In this document: one piece after another, positions 26,090 through 35,221 of the stretch
How the letters are laid out: the number at the start of each line of letters is the position of its first letter
Position numbering within the stretch: the stretch's first letter is position 1
DNA from: Lachnospiraceae bacterium
GTDB taxonomy: Bacteria; Bacillota; Clostridia; Lachnospirales; Lachnospiraceae
Direction: 5' to 3'
NCBI GenBank assembly: GCA_900769115.1
Contig: CAAGFJ010000044.1
Coordinates: 14,794 to 78,793 of the forward strand
Length of the DNA stretch: 64,000 bases
The notes under the pieces: generated by a model
What the model was told of the DNA's origin: nothing
The model's input: the letters and a program-made list of their open reading frames with translations, nothing else
Databases searched by the model: none
Translations under genes and position numbers: made by a program

Positions 26090-26431
26090 ATGACTTCAAT
26101 GATGGAATATAAGGGTTATCACGCATTTATTGAATATGATGCGGAGGATAATATTTTTGTTGGAGAGGTGTTTGGAGTTGCAGATTCATTGAATTTTCAT
26201 GGAACAAATGTTGAAGAATTAAGACAAATGTTTGAACAGAGTATTGATAATTATCTTGATTTATGTGCAAAGATTGGTAAGAATCCGGAAAAGGAATTTA
26301 AGGGGACATTTAATGTTCGGATACCACCGGAAATGCACAAGAAAGTATCATTAGAGGCAGCAAAACAGAACATAACACTGAATCAATATATTGTAAGGGC
26401 GATTGATCAATCTATTAAAATGACCGGCTGA
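26090..26431 (+). CDS. hicB: HicB-family antitoxin
   Basis: 113 residues. The N-terminal part (YKGYHAFIEYDAEDNIFVGEVFGV) is the partial-RNase-H-like HicB fold that binds HicA; the C-terminal part (FNVRIPPEMHKKVSLEAAKQNITLNQYI) is a ribbon-helix-helix that would bind the TGCAACT palindrome upstream of hicA. GGAGGG lies seven bases before the ATG. Same operon as hicA. Confidence 0.93.
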   Translation: MTSMMEYKGYHAFIEYDAEDNIFVGEVFGVADSLNFHGTNVEELRQMFEQSIDNYLDLCAKIGKNPEKEFKGTFNVRIPPEMHKKVSLEAAKQNITLNQYIVRAIDQSIKMTG

Positions 26432-26489
26432 TGATCGGACATCATTTATACAATTATAATAATATCAGGAACAAACAAGGAGAACAAGA

Positions 26490-27869
26490 ATGAGCGCAAG
26501 AGCAACGATTGCTGTATGGGCGGGTAAATTTACAACAAAATTATTGCGGTTGGCAGGCAGCGGAGGAACCTCCCTTCCGGGTAAGGTGGTATTGAAGATC
26601 TGTCCGGATATCCTGGGACATCTGGCAAAAGATGTGAAGATCATCTGTGTAACGGGTACGAACGGTAAGACGACAACCTGTCATATTATAAGAGATATGA
26701 TCGAGGCAGAGGGTAAGACAGTATTTTGTAATGATGCCGGAGCGAACCTGCTTGGCGGTGTTGTCTCAGCCTTTGTTGGCGCGGCAACACCGGGCGGTAA
26801 GATCAACACGGACTATGCATTGTTGGAATGTGACGAGGCCGCATTGAAAAGTATTGTGGAACATTTTGGCAATCTGGATGTGACCGCAGTTGTGACGAAT
26901 GTATTCCGGGATCAGTTAGACCGGTATGGTGAAGTATTAACGACAGTGAATAAGATCCGGGCGGGGCTTTCCCAATTGCCGAATGTGAAGCTGGTGCTGA
27001 ATGCGGATTGTTCGCTGACAAGTTCGTTGAGTGATCTGCCACACAGCGAGATTCATTACTTTGGAGTGAATGGTCCTCTCTATGAAGGAACTTCATCCGA
27101 TATTTCGGATGCCGTATATTGTATTCATTGTAAGACGAAGTACCAATATCATTATCATACATTTGGGCATCTCGGAGGTTTCTATTGTGAGAAGTGCGGC
27201 TATCACAGACAGGAGCCGGAGGTGGCATTAACGAAGGTAATCGAATGGAAAGATGCATCTTCTGTGATCGCAATGGATGTATTTGGCGAGAAGGTGGAAG
27301 CGGAGGTTATGCTTCCGGGTGGTTACAATCTGTATAACGCATTGGCGGCAACGGAAGTAGCGCATCTGCTCGGATTACCGAATGAACAGATTGTTAAGGT
27401 GTTGGGAGGACTTACCACACACTTTGGACGAATGGAGCAGGTGACACTTGGCAATGCACCGCTTCATCTGGTACTGGTGAAGAATCCGGCGGGGTTCAAT
27501 GAAGTATTGCAATTTCTGATCCAACAGCGTCCAACCGGTAATATTGTTTTCGGATTGAATGACAACTATGCCGATGGAAAGGATATCTCCTGGATCTATG
27601 ATGTAGAATTTGAACGGCTGACCGAAGCGGCTTCCGGTGCAAAGCATTTCTATTTTACCGGAAAGCGTGCTTATGATATGCAGTTAAGATTAAAATACGC
27701 AGACTTTGATACGACGAAGTTCAGCGTAGAGAAGGATTATAAGACACTGATCACGCAGTTACAGCAGAGTGGACAGGAGACATTTCTGGTGCTGTCCTAT
27801 ACCTGTATGCTGGAGTTCCGTGACAAACTGGCGGAATTTGTACCGCTTAAGAAGTATGATGCATCCTAA
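26490..27869 (+). CDS. murT: Lipid II isoglutaminyl synthase, MurT subunit
   Basis: 459 residues, a Mur-ligase-like protein. ATP-binding CVTGTNGKTTTCHII lies at about residues 53-67; a zinc ribbon with CIHCK and FYCEKCGY is inserted in the middle domain (about 211-234), as in known MurT; the C-terminal DUF1727 region ends the protein. With GatD it amidates the D-glutamate of lipid II to D-isoglutamine. gatD starts 71 bases later on the same strand. ACAAGGAG precedes the ATG. Confidence 0.95.
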   Translation: MSARATIAVWAGKFTTKLLRLAGSGGTSLPGKVVLKICPDILGHLAKDVKIICVTGTNGKTTTCHIIRDMIEAEGKTVFCNDAGANLLGGVVSAFVGAATPGGKINTDYALLECDEAALKSIVEHFGNLDVTAVVTNVFRDQLDRYGEVLTTVNKIRAGLSQLPNVKLVLNADCSLTSSLSDLPHSEIHYFGVNGPLYEGTSSDISDAVYCIHCKTKYQYHYHTFGHLGGFYCEKCGYHRQEPEVALTKVIEWKDASSVIAMDVFGEKVEAEVMLPGGYNLYNALAATEVAHLLGLPNEQIVKVLGGLTTHFGRMEQVTLGNAPLHLVLVKNPAGFNEVLQFLIQQRPTGNIVFGLNDNYADGKDISWIYDVEFERLTEAASGAKHFYFTGKRAYDMQLRLKYADFDTTKFSVEKDYKTLITQLQQSGQETFLVLSYTCMLEFRDKLAEFVPLKKYDAS

Positions 27870-27939
27870 AAGGTGAAAAGAAATAGTGAAGCAGGGTGTA
27901 TGACCTTTAAGTCTGACATCCGATCAGAAAGGAAAAAGC

Positions 27940-28677
27940 ATGGATCGAGAATTACACATATGTCATCTGTATTATGATATATTGAATCTGTATGGTGATA
28001 ATGGGAATATCCGTACATTAGAGAAGAGGCTTGCATGGCGGGGCATTGGTTCCAAGGTGACACAGCTTTCGTTTGGAGAAGTGAACCGTGAAGACGATTA
28101 CGATATCATTTTCATTGGGGGAGGACAGGACTTTGAGCAGGAGATACTGGTGAAGGATCTGTTTGATCATAAGGAGCAGTGGCTCAAGGAAGAGATCGAG
28201 AAGGGAACAGTCATTCTTGGAATCTGCGGCGGATACCAGATGCTTGGTAAGTATTACGAGGCGGCAGACGGCACCAGAGTGGATTTCTTAGGTGGAATTG
28301 ATGTCTATACAACGGCGTCTGATAAGCGGATGATTGGTAACTTTGTGTATGAATATACGAAGGAGAATGGGGAGACATTTCCGATTGTTGGATTTGAGAA
28401 TCACAATGGTCAGACGTGGCTTGGCGACGGCGTGAAGCCGATGGGTAAGATCATTAAGGGATACGGCAACAATGGAGAGGACGGAACCGAAGGTGCCCGC
28501 TACAAGAATGTATTTGCAACTTACTCACACGGACCGCTGCTGCCGAAGAATGCACGGATTGCGGATGAATTGCTGGCGATCGCTTATGAGCGCAAGTATG
28601 GAGAGCAGCTCCCTCCATTAGAGCATGAGATGGAAGATGCAGCATTGGATGATATCAGACAGCAGCTGGGGTGCTGA
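27940..28677 (+). CDS. gatD: Lipid II isoglutaminyl synthase, GatD glutaminase subunit
   Basis: 245 residues, a class I glutamine amidotransferase of the CobQ type. The nucleophile is in LGICGGYQMLG (C96) and the catalytic His in TYSHGPLLPKN (near residue 197). It supplies ammonia from glutamine to MurT. AGAAAGGA precedes the ATG. The pair is standard for Gram-positive cell wall synthesis. Confidence 0.95.
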   Translation: MDRELHICHLYYDILNLYGDNGNIRTLEKRLAWRGIGSKVTQLSFGEVNREDDYDIIFIGGGQDFEQEILVKDLFDHKEQWLKEEIEKGTVILGICGGYQMLGKYYEAADGTRVDFLGGIDVYTTASDKRMIGNFVYEYTKENGETFPIVGFENHNGQTWLGDGVKPMGKIIKGYGNNGEDGTEGARYKNVFATYSHGPLLPKNARIADELLAIAYERKYGEQLPPLEHEMEDAALDDIRQQLGC

Positions 28678-28701
28678 CGGATTGAAAGAGTGGAGGGTTA
28701 T

Positions 28702-29697
28702 TTGCGAAACGAGACACACAGATTAAAGCTGCTATATATAGCAAAGCTGTTATATGAGGAGACGGATGAACAACATATGCTGACTGCAGATCACATTGTG
28801 AAACGTCTGCAGGATAAGGGGATTGTCTGCGAACGGAAGAGTGTCTATCGGGATCTGGAGACACTTTCAGCATTTGGCATGGATATCGTGAGGGAATCAA
28901 GAGGTGCCTATCTGGCATCAAGAATGTTTGAATTGCCGGAACTGAAGCTGCTAGTGGATGCGGTACAGTCGTCGAAGTTCATTACGGAGGCGAAGTCTCG
29001 GGAACTGATCGCAAAGCTGTCGCATCTGGCGAATCAGCAGGAGGCGGCAAAGCTGACCAATCAGGTGGTAGTGCACAACCGGGTGAAAGCAATGAATGAG
29101 AGCATCTACTATAATGTAGATACGATCCATGAGGCGATCCGGGATAATAAGCAGATCACATTTACTTATTATATGTGGAATGAAGATAAGCAGCTGGTGC
29201 CGAGGAGAGACGGTGCTAAGTATATACTTTCTCCGTGGTTCTTTGAGTGGGACAATGATAAGTATTATATGGTTGGATATGAGGAATATTCTGCACAGAT
29301 GCGGCATTACCGGGTTGATAAGATGAAGTCGATCGAAGTAAATGATACGGCGAGACTGGGACGGGATATATATGAGGCTATTGATCTCAGTGCATATGGA
29401 AGCCGGACATTTGGCATGTTTGGTGGAGAGCCTACGACGGTACAGCTGTCTGTGGATACATCACTTGCAGGGGCGATGATCGATCATTTTGGAACGGATG
29501 TATGGATGCACAAGACGCTGCATGAGACGGAGGATGTAAGATTATCCGTTGTGGTAGATACGGTTGTCAGTGACCGCTTTTTTGGCTGGATCTTTGGTTT
29601 TGGAAATAAGATAGAGATCGTGGGGCCGGACTGGGTGCGGCAGAGGTATGAGCAGATGCTTCACAATGTATTGGATGGTATGAACCAGGATGTTTGA
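28702..29697 (+). CDS. WYL-domain transcriptional regulator (HTH_11/WYL)
   Basis: About 331 residues. The N-terminal helix-turn-helix (RLKLLYIAKLLYEETDEQHMLTADHIV...VYRDLETL) is followed by a WYL region (ITFTYYMWN, LSPWFFEWDNDKYYMVGYEE) and a C-terminal WCX-like extension. WYL proteins sense nucleic acid or small ligands and regulate accessory genes. The start is probably TTG 28702, with GGAGG at 28692-28696; GTG 28690 is the alternative and would contain that site. It lies 13-25 bases after gatD, possibly in the same transcript. Confidence 0.88.
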   Translation: MRNETHRLKLLYIAKLLYEETDEQHMLTADHIVKRLQDKGIVCERKSVYRDLETLSAFGMDIVRESRGAYLASRMFELPELKLLVDAVQSSKFITEAKSRELIAKLSHLANQQEAAKLTNQVVVHNRVKAMNESIYYNVDTIHEAIRDNKQITFTYYMWNEDKQLVPRRDGAKYILSPWFFEWDNDKYYMVGYEEYSAQMRHYRVDKMKSIEVNDTARLGRDIYEAIDLSAYGSRTFGMFGGEPTTVQLSVDTSLAGAMIDHFGTDVWMHKTLHETEDVRLSVVVDTVVSDRFFGWIFGFGNKIEIVGPDWVRQRYEQMLHNVLDGMNQDV

Positions 29698-29752
29698 ACC
29701 AGAAACCAGGCTGTCTGGGCTGGCATCCAACCGGAGAAGAAAGGGGTAACAT

Positions 29753-31231
29753 ATGAAGACATATTTAATGGCATTAGATCAGGGAACAACAAGCTCGAGG
29801 TGCATCATATTTAATAAGAAGGGTGAGATTGTGTCTCTGGCACAGAAGGAGTTCACGCAGTATTTTCCGCAGTCCGGCTGGGTGGAGCATGATGCGAATG
29901 AGATCTGGGCATCTCAGGCAGGTGTTATGACAGAAGCCATGGCAAAATGTTCGATTGAAGCGGAAGAGATTGCGGCGATTGGTATTACGAATCAGAGAGA
30001 GACAACGATCGTGTGGGACAAGGAGACGGGAGAGCCGGTTTATCATGCGATTGTCTGGCAGTGCCGCCGGACGGCGGATTATGTAGATCAGTTAAAGAAA
30101 GAGGGCTATGACAAGGTCATCAAGGAAAAGACCGGTCTGATCGTTGACCCGTATTTTTCTGCAACAAAGATCAAATGGATCTTAGATCATGTAGAGGGAG
30201 CAAGAGAGAAAGCCAATCAGGGGAAGTTATTATTTGGTACAGTGGATACCTGGCTGATCTATAAGATGACAAAGGGACGGGTATTTGCAACCGATGTGAC
30301 CAATGCATCCCGTACGATGCTATACAATATCCATACGCTTTGCTGGGATGAGGAGCTGCTTGCTAAGTTTGGGATTCCTGCATCTATGCTTCCGGAGGTA
30401 AAGCAGTCTTCCGAGGTGTATGGAATGACAAGAAAATCTTTGTTAGGAGAGCCGGTGCCAATCGCAGGTGTGGCTGGCGATCAGCAGGCGGCGTTATTTG
30501 GTCAGTGCTGTTTTAAGGCAGGACAGAGCAAGAATACGTATGGAACAGGGTGCTTTCTATTGATGAATACGGGGGAGCAGGCAGTGGATTCGAAGCATGG
30601 TCTGCTGACTACCATTGCAATCGGCCGGGATGGCAAGGTGCAGTATGCGTTAGAGGGAAGTGTATTTGTGGCAGGCGCGGCTGTCAAATGGCTGCGGGAC
30701 GAATTGAAATTGATCGACAATGCAGCAGAGACGGAGACATTGGCACAGTCCGTGCCGGATAGTAACGGAGTGTATGTGGTACCTGCATTTACCGGACTTG
30801 GCGCACCGTATTGGAATGCGTATGCAAGAGGTGCTGTGTTTGGTCTGTCACGAGGAGCGAACCGGGCACATTTTGTGCGGGCAACACTAGAATCGCTGGC
30901 ATATCAGTCATTGGATGTGATCCGGGCAATGGAGGAGGATGCAGAGATTACGGTTACTTCACTCCGGGTGGATGGAGGAGCCAGTGCGAATGATTTTCTG
31001 CTGCAATTCCAGTCGGATATTCTGAATGGGGAGATTATACGTCCGAAGGTAGCGGAGACAACAGCGCTTGGTGCTGCCTATCTTGCCGGGCTTGCGGTTG
31101 GCTATTATCAGAATGTGGAAGAGATACAGTCCAACTGGCAGCGGGATAAGGAGTTCATGCCACAATTTGGAGAAGAGGAGAGAGAACGTCTGTATGCCGG
31201 TTGGAAGGATTGTGTCAGACGAATTATATAA
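29753..31231 (+). CDS. glpK: Glycerol kinase
   Basis: 492 residues, full-length FGGY kinase. It has MALDQGTTSSRCIIFN at the N-terminus, WQCRRTADY, the GVAGDQQAALFGQ motif and the late LRVDGGASANDFLLQFQ signature. It makes sn-glycerol 3-phosphate from glycerol and ATP. AGAAAGGGG lies before the ATG. No facilitator or dehydrogenase gene is next to it; the WYL regulator upstream might control it, but nothing shows this directly. Confidence 0.97.
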   Translation: MKTYLMALDQGTTSSRCIIFNKKGEIVSLAQKEFTQYFPQSGWVEHDANEIWASQAGVMTEAMAKCSIEAEEIAAIGITNQRETTIVWDKETGEPVYHAIVWQCRRTADYVDQLKKEGYDKVIKEKTGLIVDPYFSATKIKWILDHVEGAREKANQGKLLFGTVDTWLIYKMTKGRVFATDVTNASRTMLYNIHTLCWDEELLAKFGIPASMLPEVKQSSEVYGMTRKSLLGEPVPIAGVAGDQQAALFGQCCFKAGQSKNTYGTGCFLLMNTGEQAVDSKHGLLTTIAIGRDGKVQYALEGSVFVAGAAVKWLRDELKLIDNAAETETLAQSVPDSNGVYVVPAFTGLGAPYWNAYARGAVFGLSRGANRAHFVRATLESLAYQSLDVIRAMEEDAEITVTSLRVDGGASANDFLLQFQSDILNGEIIRPKVAETTALGAAYLAGLAVGYYQNVEEIQSNWQRDKEFMPQFGEEERERLYAGWKDCVRRII

Positions 31232-31328
31232 CGTTTGGCATATTCCATGGAGAACAGGAATCGTAATCAATGGAATTTGAAGCGTGTGTACACACAATCA
31301 ACACATATTTGTATTAAGGTTACTATTT

Positions 31329-31379
31329 AACCAGAAGATCTAAGTAAGAGTGTCTGCCTGTGGGTGTGACATTCTGGTT
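31329..31379 (+). promoter_or_regulatory. Leader hairpin before the zinc metallopeptidase gene
   Basis: AACCAGAA (31329-31336) pairs with TTCTGGTT (31372-31379), eight perfect pairs around a 35-base loop, 27 bases before the ATG and just before the AGGAGG site. No T-run follows, so it is more likely a leader structure than a terminator. Confidence 0.4.
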
Positions 31380-31406
31380 GAGAAAGAATAATCAGGAGGG
31401 ATTATT

Positions 31407-32216
31407 ATGACAGGAATAACAATGCAGATGTTAACGGGAATGGGAAGCTCGTTGTGTGATATGGCGATGGGACTTTATTCCCATTATGGTTATGGCGGTT
31501 ATGGTTACGGATATGGATATGGTTATCTGTCCTATCTGATCTTTATGCTGCCGGCATTGCTGCTTGGCTTGTGGGCGCAGTTTAAAGTGAAGTCTACATT
31601 TAATAAGTATAATAATGTACGTAATTCCAGAGGGATTACCGGCGCAGAGGCCGCAAGGATGATATTGGATCAGAATGGACTTTCCTATGTGCGGATTGAA
31701 CATATATCCGGTTCCCTTACGGATCATTATGATCCAAGGGACAATGTGATCCGCCTGTCCTCTTCGGTATATAATTCCACCTCAATCGGGGCCGTTGGGG
31801 TTGCGGCACATGAGGCAGGTCATGCCGTACAGCATGCGGAAGAGTACGCACCGATCAAGCTGCGGAATGCGATCATTCCGATCTGTAATTTTGGCTCCAG
31901 TGTAGGGCCGATTATGATCGTGATCGGATGTTTCTTCTCCGGACAGTTTGGAAGAAGTCTGATCTTCTTTGGAATTCTGCTGTTTTCGTTGGTTGCACTG
32001 TTTCAGCTTGTGACACTTCCGGTGGAATTCGATGCATCAAGCCGTGCACTTTCTGTTATCCGTGATAGTGGAATGTTTGCGGATGATGATTATAAGGGCG
32101 CAAAGAAGGTGCTCTCGGCTGCAGCTATGACATATGTGGCGGCTTTGGTCACATCCATTATGCAGATCCTTTACTATGTAACCCGTTTCTTAGGTAATGG
32201 ACGGGATCGGGATTAA
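31407..32216 (+). CDS. Zinc metallopeptidase, YugP-like membrane protein
   Basis: 269 residues. The start is followed by a Tyr-Gly repeat (GYGGYGYGYGYGY, about residues 29-41), a membrane segment (LSYLIFMLPALLLGLWAQF), then the cytoplasmic or surface domain with HEAGHAVQHAE (about 138-148), the zinc site with catalytic Glu, and two or three further membrane segments. Members of this family (neutral zinc metallopeptidase_2) are probably membrane quality-control proteases. AGGAGG precedes the ATG. The Tyr-Gly stretch is unusually long and repeats at the DNA level. Confidence 0.92.
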   Translation: MTGITMQMLTGMGSSLCDMAMGLYSHYGYGGYGYGYGYGYLSYLIFMLPALLLGLWAQFKVKSTFNKYNNVRNSRGITGAEAARMILDQNGLSYVRIEHISGSLTDHYDPRDNVIRLSSSVYNSTSIGAVGVAAHEAGHAVQHAEEYAPIKLRNAIIPICNFGSSVGPIMIVIGCFFSGQFGRSLIFFGILLFSLVALFQLVTLPVEFDASSRALSVIRDSGMFADDDYKGAKKVLSAAAMTYVAALVTSIMQILYYVTRFLGNGRDRD

Positions 32217-32228
32217 GAAAGTCTTTAT

Positions 32229-32256
32229 TTGACGTAATGTTGGATATAGTGATAAT
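32229..32256 (+). promoter_or_regulatory. Promoter of the DUF1002 gene, with a leader hairpin downstream
   Basis: TTGACG (32229-32234), 16-bp spacer, GATAAT (32251-32256). The leader then contains AACCGGG (32281-32287) pairing with CCCGGTT (32298-32304), about 40 bases before the ATG. Confidence 0.55.
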
Positions 32257-32345
32257 ATGTAACATATAATGGAATCAGAGAACCGGGATGCATGACACCC
32301 GGTTGGAGATTCATATCAATTGACAGGGAAGAAAGGAAAAGAACA

Positions 32346-33251
32346 ATGAGAAGATTATATAAGAGAGTAACAACAGTAGCACTTGCAGCGGCTATGGTGC
32401 TGAGCCTTCCGGCAGCGGGAATGACCGTGAAAGCAGATGCGGCAGCAGGAACACAGTCCGGTGATGTATATGTATCATTTGGTGCCGATCTGTCATCGGA
32501 CGAGAAGAAGACCGTTATGGATCTGATGGGAATTACCGAGGATGATCTGGAGGATTATACAGTTGGTGAGATTACCAATGAGGAAGAACACGAATATCTG
32601 GGTGATTACTTGGATTCCAGCGTGATCGGTTCGAGAGCATTATCTTCCGTTATGGTAGAGCTGGGAGATGACGGCGATGGAATCAATGTAGAGACGAAGA
32701 ACATATCCTATTGTACAAAGGGAATGTATACCAATGCATTGATCACAGCAGGTATTGAGAATGCAGATGTTACGGTAGCAGGACCATTTGAGATCACAGG
32801 TACAGCGGCATTGGTAGGTGCAATGAAAGCTTATTCGGAGCTGACCGGAGAAGAGGTGTCCGAGGAGAGCATGGATGCAGCGGTTAATGAGCTGGTTGTT
32901 ACCAGTCAGATGGCACAGGACATTAATTCGGATGATGTAGAACAATTGATGGCATTTGTAAAAGCGAAGGTTGTAGAAGAGGGACTGGATAACGACGAGG
33001 CAATCGGCAAAGCCATTGATGAGGGTGCCAAAGAATTAGGCATTTCTATAACAGATGAGGAGAAGCAGACCATTATCTCTTTGATGAAGAAGATCAGTAA
33101 GCTGGATCTTAATATCGACAGCATGAAAGAGCAGGCGAAGGACTTATTCAACAAGTTAGAGGATATGGGAATTGACAAGGAGCAGGCAAAGAACTTCTTC
33201 CAGAAGATCATAGATGCATTGCAGAGTTTCTTTAATAGTATTTTTGGATAA
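32346..33251 (+). CDS. Secreted DUF1002 protein
   Basis: 301 residues from ATG 32346 (AAAGGAAAA upstream); a longer frame from 32292 lacks a site and would spoil the signal peptide. The start MRRLYKRVTTVALAAAMVLSLPAAGMTVKADA is a clear signal peptide. The rest fits DUF1002, with VSFGADLSSDEKKTVMDLMGI and VAGPFEITGTAALVGAMKAY typical. The acidic C-terminal helices contain two 'IGKAIDEGAKELGI...' style repeats. It is probably an extracellular protein; activity unknown. It is followed by a strong terminator. Confidence 0.88.
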   Translation: MRRLYKRVTTVALAAAMVLSLPAAGMTVKADAAAGTQSGDVYVSFGADLSSDEKKTVMDLMGITEDDLEDYTVGEITNEEEHEYLGDYLDSSVIGSRALSSVMVELGDDGDGINVETKNISYCTKGMYTNALITAGIENADVTVAGPFEITGTAALVGAMKAYSELTGEEVSEESMDAAVNELVVTSQMAQDINSDDVEQLMAFVKAKVVEEGLDNDEAIGKAIDEGAKELGISITDEEKQTIISLMKKISKLDLNIDSMKEQAKDLFNKLEDMGIDKEQAKNFFQKIIDALQSFFNSIFG

Positions 33252-33331
33252 GATATTGCTATTTGCCGTTATGCAGGAGATTTCCGTGATTGATTATACC
33301 AAGGCAGCATAAATTGGAAATATAGAATAAA

Positions 33332-33386
33332 TAAGGAAATGAGTTTCATCACATTTTATTGTGGTGAGCTTCTCATTTCCTTTTTT
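33332..33386 (+). terminator. Intrinsic terminator after the DUF1002 gene
   Basis: AAGGAAATGAG pairs with CTCATTTCCTT, extended inside by CATCAC/GTGGTG, followed by six T and ATTT. Confidence 0.92.
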
Positions 33387-33411
33387 ATTTCCGAACATTA
33401 TGTGAATTTCA

Positions 33412-33439
33412 TTGTATTTTTTACAATAAGTGGTAAAAT
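33412..33439 (+). promoter_or_regulatory. Promoter of the CorA gene
   Basis: TTGTAT (33412-33417), 16-bp spacer, extended -10 TGGTAAAAT (TAAAAT at 33434-33439), about 100 bases before the ATG. Confidence 0.5.
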
Positions 33440-33542
33440 GGGGCTATCGTGTGTAAAAACAGGGCATACTATCCGTAAAAGTAAGAAGTGACCGGAGCGG
33501 GGAAGCAGGATGTTCCGGCATTGGGAATACGGAGAATAGACC

Positions 33543-34520
33543 ATGTTTTATGAAATGAAAAGGGGCAGAGTGGGATATATCACCTTTGCCGAATTACAGG
33601 ATGATGCAGTTATGTATGGATTCCCGGAGGAGACGATACGGGCATGCAGGGAGAATCTGCACAACTTCCGGAGTGATACGATTGTAACAGGGAATCTGGT
33701 ATTTACGGTGTTAGATCTGATCAATCTGTTGCAGGTGTTTGATGAGAAGGACCGGTTAGCGATCTATGTACAGAGTGATCTGTGTCTGTTTGTGGAGATT
33801 CAGGATGAGGATGGAAGTATCAGAGGCTTGTTTGACCGCGTACTTGACAGCTATCGGACAGAGAATGTAAGACCGGCTGTGTTAATGTATGCAGAACCAG
33901 GAAGAATAAGGGAGTCCAGGGTTGGGACGGGGGCAATTGATCTTCACCACACAGTTCCGGAGAAGTTCCTGTACCGGTTTCTGGATCTGCTGATTCAGGA
34001 GGACCGCAAGTTCTTAGAGAATATGGAATTTAACATGAGTGCGTTGGAGACCAGAATTCTGAAGGAACGGGTGGATGCCGCATTTATTAATGAGATTCTT
34101 GTCATGAAGAAAGAACTCATGTATATGTGGAATTATTATGACCAGTTGATCGATATCGGGGAAGTACTTCGCGATAACGACAATGAGATGTTTCCGCCGG
34201 AGAATGTAAGACGGTTTGCAACTTTTACCGAGCGGACGATGCGCCTTTCTGAGAATGTGAAACATCTGAAGGAATATGCAGTGCAGCTGCGGGAGACACA
34301 CGATGCCATGTTAGATTATAATTTGAACAACATTATGAAGCTGTTTACAGTGATTACGACCATATTCCTGCCATTAACGCTGATCGTTGGCTGGTATGGA
34401 ATGAATTTTGCTGACATGCCGGAATTGACATGGAAGTATGGGTATCCGGGAGTAATCGTATTCTCGGTGATCGTGGTTGGAATCTGTATCATAGCTTTCA
34501 AAAAATATAAGTTGTTTTAA
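33543..34520 (+). CDS. CorA-family divalent cation transporter
   Basis: 325 residues. A long cytoplasmic N-terminal domain with helices is followed by two membrane segments at the C-terminus; the pore signature is YGMNFADMPEL after the first (about residues 288-298). It would carry Mg2+ or related cations as a pentamer. It is slightly divergent from E. coli CorA and closer to the Firmicute type. The next gene follows after 14 bases with an AAGGAGG site, so it may be co-transcribed with the two antiporter-like genes. Confidence 0.93.
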   Translation: MFYEMKRGRVGYITFAELQDDAVMYGFPEETIRACRENLHNFRSDTIVTGNLVFTVLDLINLLQVFDEKDRLAIYVQSDLCLFVEIQDEDGSIRGLFDRVLDSYRTENVRPAVLMYAEPGRIRESRVGTGAIDLHHTVPEKFLYRFLDLLIQEDRKFLENMEFNMSALETRILKERVDAAFINEILVMKKELMYMWNYYDQLIDIGEVLRDNDNEMFPPENVRRFATFTERTMRLSENVKHLKEYAVQLRETHDAMLDYNLNNIMKLFTVITTIFLPLTLIVGWYGMNFADMPELTWKYGYPGVIVFSVIVVGICIIAFKKYKLF

Positions 34521-34534
34521 GCAAGGAGGAACAC

Positions 34535-35221
34535 ATGCTAAGCAAAATATTAATTTCAGTTGCGGCTTTGCTTATACTGGCCGGACTACTAGGACTTAAG
34601 ATGAAGACGGTTGGAAAGAGACTTCTCTTTGTGTGCATTGCGGCGGCCGGTACTGTTATGTTGTCCGTTGCGGAGATGAACACATATGGGTTAGTTGGAG
34701 GATGTTTTCAGGGAATTTACCGGATTCTTGCGATTGTGCCGGGAATCCTGTTGTTTCACAGCATCTGTAAGCGGAATCAGGTTACAGATCTGGAAGGGCT
34801 GAATGGTATCGGACGCAGGATGCCATATACATATGCGCTTCTCGTATTCCTGTGTATGGTGATGATCGGTATTCCGGTTACGGGAACGTTTACCGGTATG
34901 ATCTATTCAGAGATTGGCTTGTTAGCAGGTGGATACGGTATCTTTACTTATGTTGGTCTGGTCGGCAATGTGTTAGGAATCGTGGTTCCGATTATGTTGA
35001 TGTTTCCGATGCTTCGCCGGATGTATTTCCCTGAGAAGGAAAAAGATTCCGATGCAGATACAATCGTCCGTACAGAAGAAGCAGTGGTAACCGTTCCTTC
35101 TCCGGCTAAGAGTCTGCTTACAATCAGCTGGCTGCTTGCAGCAGTGTTGTTTGTGTTTTCTTTATATCAGCAGCCGGTGCTTGTTGTGATCAGTACGGTT
35201 ATGCAGAAGTTCTTTAGTTAG
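34535..35221 (+). CDS. Half-length complex-I/Mrp antiporter-like membrane protein
   Basis: 228 residues, about six hydrophobic segments. LNGIGRRMPYTYALLVFL...GIPVTGTFTG (about residues 88-125) matches the conserved central stretch of NuoL/NuoM/NuoN and MrpA/D proton channels, but the protein starts only two helices before it; the usual N-terminal half, with TM1-TM8, is missing. It ends one base before the next gene, a full-length relative. The tight link suggests the two form a heteromeric ion channel. It could be a natural split subunit rather than a decayed gene, since the ribosome site (AAGGAGG) and frame are intact. Confidence 0.7.
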   Translation: MLSKILISVAALLILAGLLGLKMKTVGKRLLFVCIAAAGTVMLSVAEMNTYGLVGGCFQGIYRILAIVPGILLFHSICKRNQVTDLEGLNGIGRRMPYTYALLVFLCMVMIGIPVTGTFTGMIYSEIGLLAGGYGIFTYVGLVGNVLGIVVPIMLMFPMLRRMYFPEKEKDSDADTIVRTEEAVVTVPSPAKSLLTISWLLAAVLFVFSLYQQPVLVVISTVMQKFFS

